A stretch of 64,000 nt of DNA from Chlorops oryzae (Eukaryota > Arthropoda > Insecta > Diptera > Chloropidae). The stretch spans positions 53,316,433-53,380,432 of the forward strand of contig CM035808.1 in the NCBI GenBank assembly GCA_020466095.1, read 5' to 3'. Positions within the stretch are counted from its first letter, which is position 1. Each line of letters opens with the position of its first letter. Shown here one piece after another: positions 62,451-64,000 of the stretch. The translations under genes were made by a program, and so were the position numbers. Below the pieces are notes generated by a model. The model had not been told where the DNA came from and ran no database searches. It was given only the letters and a program-made list of their open reading frames with translations.

Positions 62451-62934
62451 CTTGCAGCAAACTAAAAAAAAAAATTTAACTAAACGTTGTCTACAATGCC
62501 TACTCAGGTACTGAAACAAAAACTTACCTAAAGCTTCACATCACATATTAAAGCTACCGCTTAGGCCTACTATGACTTAATTATATGAGCGCATACAAAA
62601 CAGATGTACATATAAGGGAAAAGTGCAGTTTGTTTGCATTACTCAATTCGTTTTTTGTTTTCTTTTTACAATTATTAGCAGACAGAATGGTCAGAGAAAT
62701 CAAAACAAAAAAATTAAGAACGATGAATATATTTGGCTTTTGGCAAAGGAAATATTCTTAGCTTAGCAACTGACTTCATTGTATGAGCACAAGTGTACAT
62801 ATGCACAAAATAGTAAAAAATTTTGGTAGAAATTGAAAATGTTATTCTTCAATTGACTGACGCTGTCATTTTTATTAGAACACATTGAAAAAACTTATGT
62901 TCGCGACATTAAATTTATAAAAACGGTTTTATTA

Positions 62935-63640
62935 TTTAAGAAAAAAAATTTCTCAATTAAAACAAGTAAGGGTGTTATAGCCAGGCGAGCCTGATAATAC
63001 AATACCCGACGCAGACACAAATTTTTAAATAATTTTTATAACACGATTAAAATCAAAATCATTAAGAAAGCATATTCTGGAGATTAAGGTTTTAAGGTTT
63101 TATGGGGCCCTATACACAGACTTTTGTTCAATTTTTCAAATTTTTTTGAACTCTTATCCGAGGCTTAAATTCTAAAGTTAATTAAATATTTCGAAAAAGT
63201 CCGATTTTGGGGCAGTTATAGGATTTTTGTGACAGACCCTAGTACTGGAGGTACCCTTAATAATGGACCGATCAGATCCATTGTCGAACTTGTTCTTACT
63301 CATGTCCCCGTAAGTACGCGTACCGAACTACTCTTCAAGATAACTCAACTCCTTCGATAAGAAATCTGTATACAAACAGACGGACGGACATGTCTAAATC
63401 GAATCTCCTGGCGACGCTGATCATTTCTATATATATTTTGTATGGTCTATCTCGACTGGTTACACACAACCACACAAACGCAATATACCCTCGACACAGT
63501 GTGTCGGGTATCAAAAAATTATTTTGGGAAACTCCTACATCGATTTTATTCGATACACGAATTGCTTTGGAGTGGCACATCTTCTTACTTTAATGTCATT
63601 GCTAGTACCTATGGAAATGAAAAATTAAAAAAATAATAAT
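62935..63640. repeat. Dispersed DINE-like noncoding repeat
   Basis: It starts near caagtaagggtgttatag (62964) with atacccgacgca shortly after, and ends near gtgtcgggtatcaaaaaa (63502). The shared cccgac/gtcggg halves mark both ends. Inside is the block cagacggacggacatg (63377-63392) followed by ctgatcatttctatatat (63417-63434), a combination common in dispersed noncoding elements of higher flies. No coding capacity. It resembles the start (caagtaag) of the element at 43231. Confidence 0.65.
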
Positions 63641-64000
63641 AAAAATACACCCCAACTGTCTCAACCGAATCTACAGTAGAGTGACACAGGATAGGTCATC
63701 GATGGGATGCTGGCCATGCTGATGGATACATGAAAAAACGCAACAAACACAACGCAACCACAAGCTTCCTAATTAACCAATATGGCGTAAGGTCATGACC
63801 TACCAGAATCAGGGAACCAGTAACAAGAAAACTTCAAAACGTTAGTCCGAAGTTCGAGCAGTTCCAGAGTTGCACCAACACAAAAACATGAAAGCTAAAT
63901 CACTTAAAATTTTGGGACCAAATCAACAGTTTTTCTTGTCGGATCCCAATAAGCAGCCAATCCTCCTATAACAGATGGCTCGAAATACTAAGATGGCTTT
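63641..64000. other. No gene recognised
   Basis: Mixed composition, short frames only, cut by the window end. Confidence 0.4.

Larger units (their letters stand above)
60256..62795 (-). mobile_element. Tc1-like transposon with IR/DR ends, carrying a mariner
   Basis: The ends CACTTGTGCTCATACAAT are inverted, with TA at 60254-60255 and 62796-62797. A second, inner repeat (GCTCA(C/T)ATAATTAAGTCA) lies about 200 bp in from each end once the mariner is removed (61666-61683 and 62573-62590), giving an IR/DR layout. Own length without the mariner is about 1.33 kb. Confidence 0.88.

Overview
The window is eukaryotic. It most likely comes from a higher fly (Brachycera): the families are insect ones (roo-like BEL elements with an envelope, irritans-type mariners, a P element, Harbinger with a MADF protein, an errantivirus env), introns are 57-89 bp, and base composition is AT-rich. 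I see no convincing host gene, rRNA, tRNA or CRISPR. Almost everything is transposable elements at different stages of decay, nested in each other. This suggests heterochromatin or a transposon graveyard, possibly a piRNA-type cluster (inference).

Region 1-31.5 kb is a six-layer nest that can be read from target-site duplications. The outermost host is a decayed errantivirus-like provirus. It keeps a pol protease fragment (1094-2058) and an env gene now in four pieces (3726-4737, 27931-28153, 29444-29568, 31422-31515). Into env jumped an ISL2EU/DDE_Tnp_4-type transposon with about 215-bp terminal inverted repeats (4738-27928). Into that went a Tc1-like element (7560-27561, TA). Into its transposase gene went BEL element A (7777-26528, TSD GCTAT). 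Into the pol of A went BEL element B (11215-20011, TSD GATGT), a roo-like gag-pol-env element whose two 407-bp LTRs differ by one base. Into the 5' LTR of A went a Harbinger element (23472-26362, TSD TAA), which looks intact, with a 425-aa DDE transposase and a MADF protein. The env tail was also hit by an irritans-subfamily mariner (28156-29441) and a DD37E Tc1 element (29571-31419). A decayed, intronless protein tyrosine phosphatase copy (2061-2828) lies between the provirus protease and env.

Region 31.5-38 kb holds an unclassified 3.2-kb DNA transposon with about 460-bp inverted repeats (31774-34964), itself hit by a 129-bp piggyBac-type MITE at TTAA. It is followed by a frameshifted Ulp1/SENP-like protease gene (35076-35827) and a probable 1-kb LTR (36634-37610).

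Region 38-49 kb holds a jockey-like LINE split by a second type of mariner, a BEL gag remnant, and a Ty3/gypsy pol broken by a 127-bp-period tandem-repeat element and by a Tc1 element with long inverted repeats. Region 49.8-53.3 kb is an APE-type LINE ORF2 interrupted mainly by single stop codons. Region 54-64 kb holds another mariner, an RTE-like RT with an 8-bp-TSD hAT MITE, a P-element transposase, a Tc1 element with IR/DR ends that carries a third irritans mariner, and a dispersed DINE-like repeat.

Only the Harbinger genes and BEL B look close to functional. The other coding traces carry stops, frameshifts or insertions.
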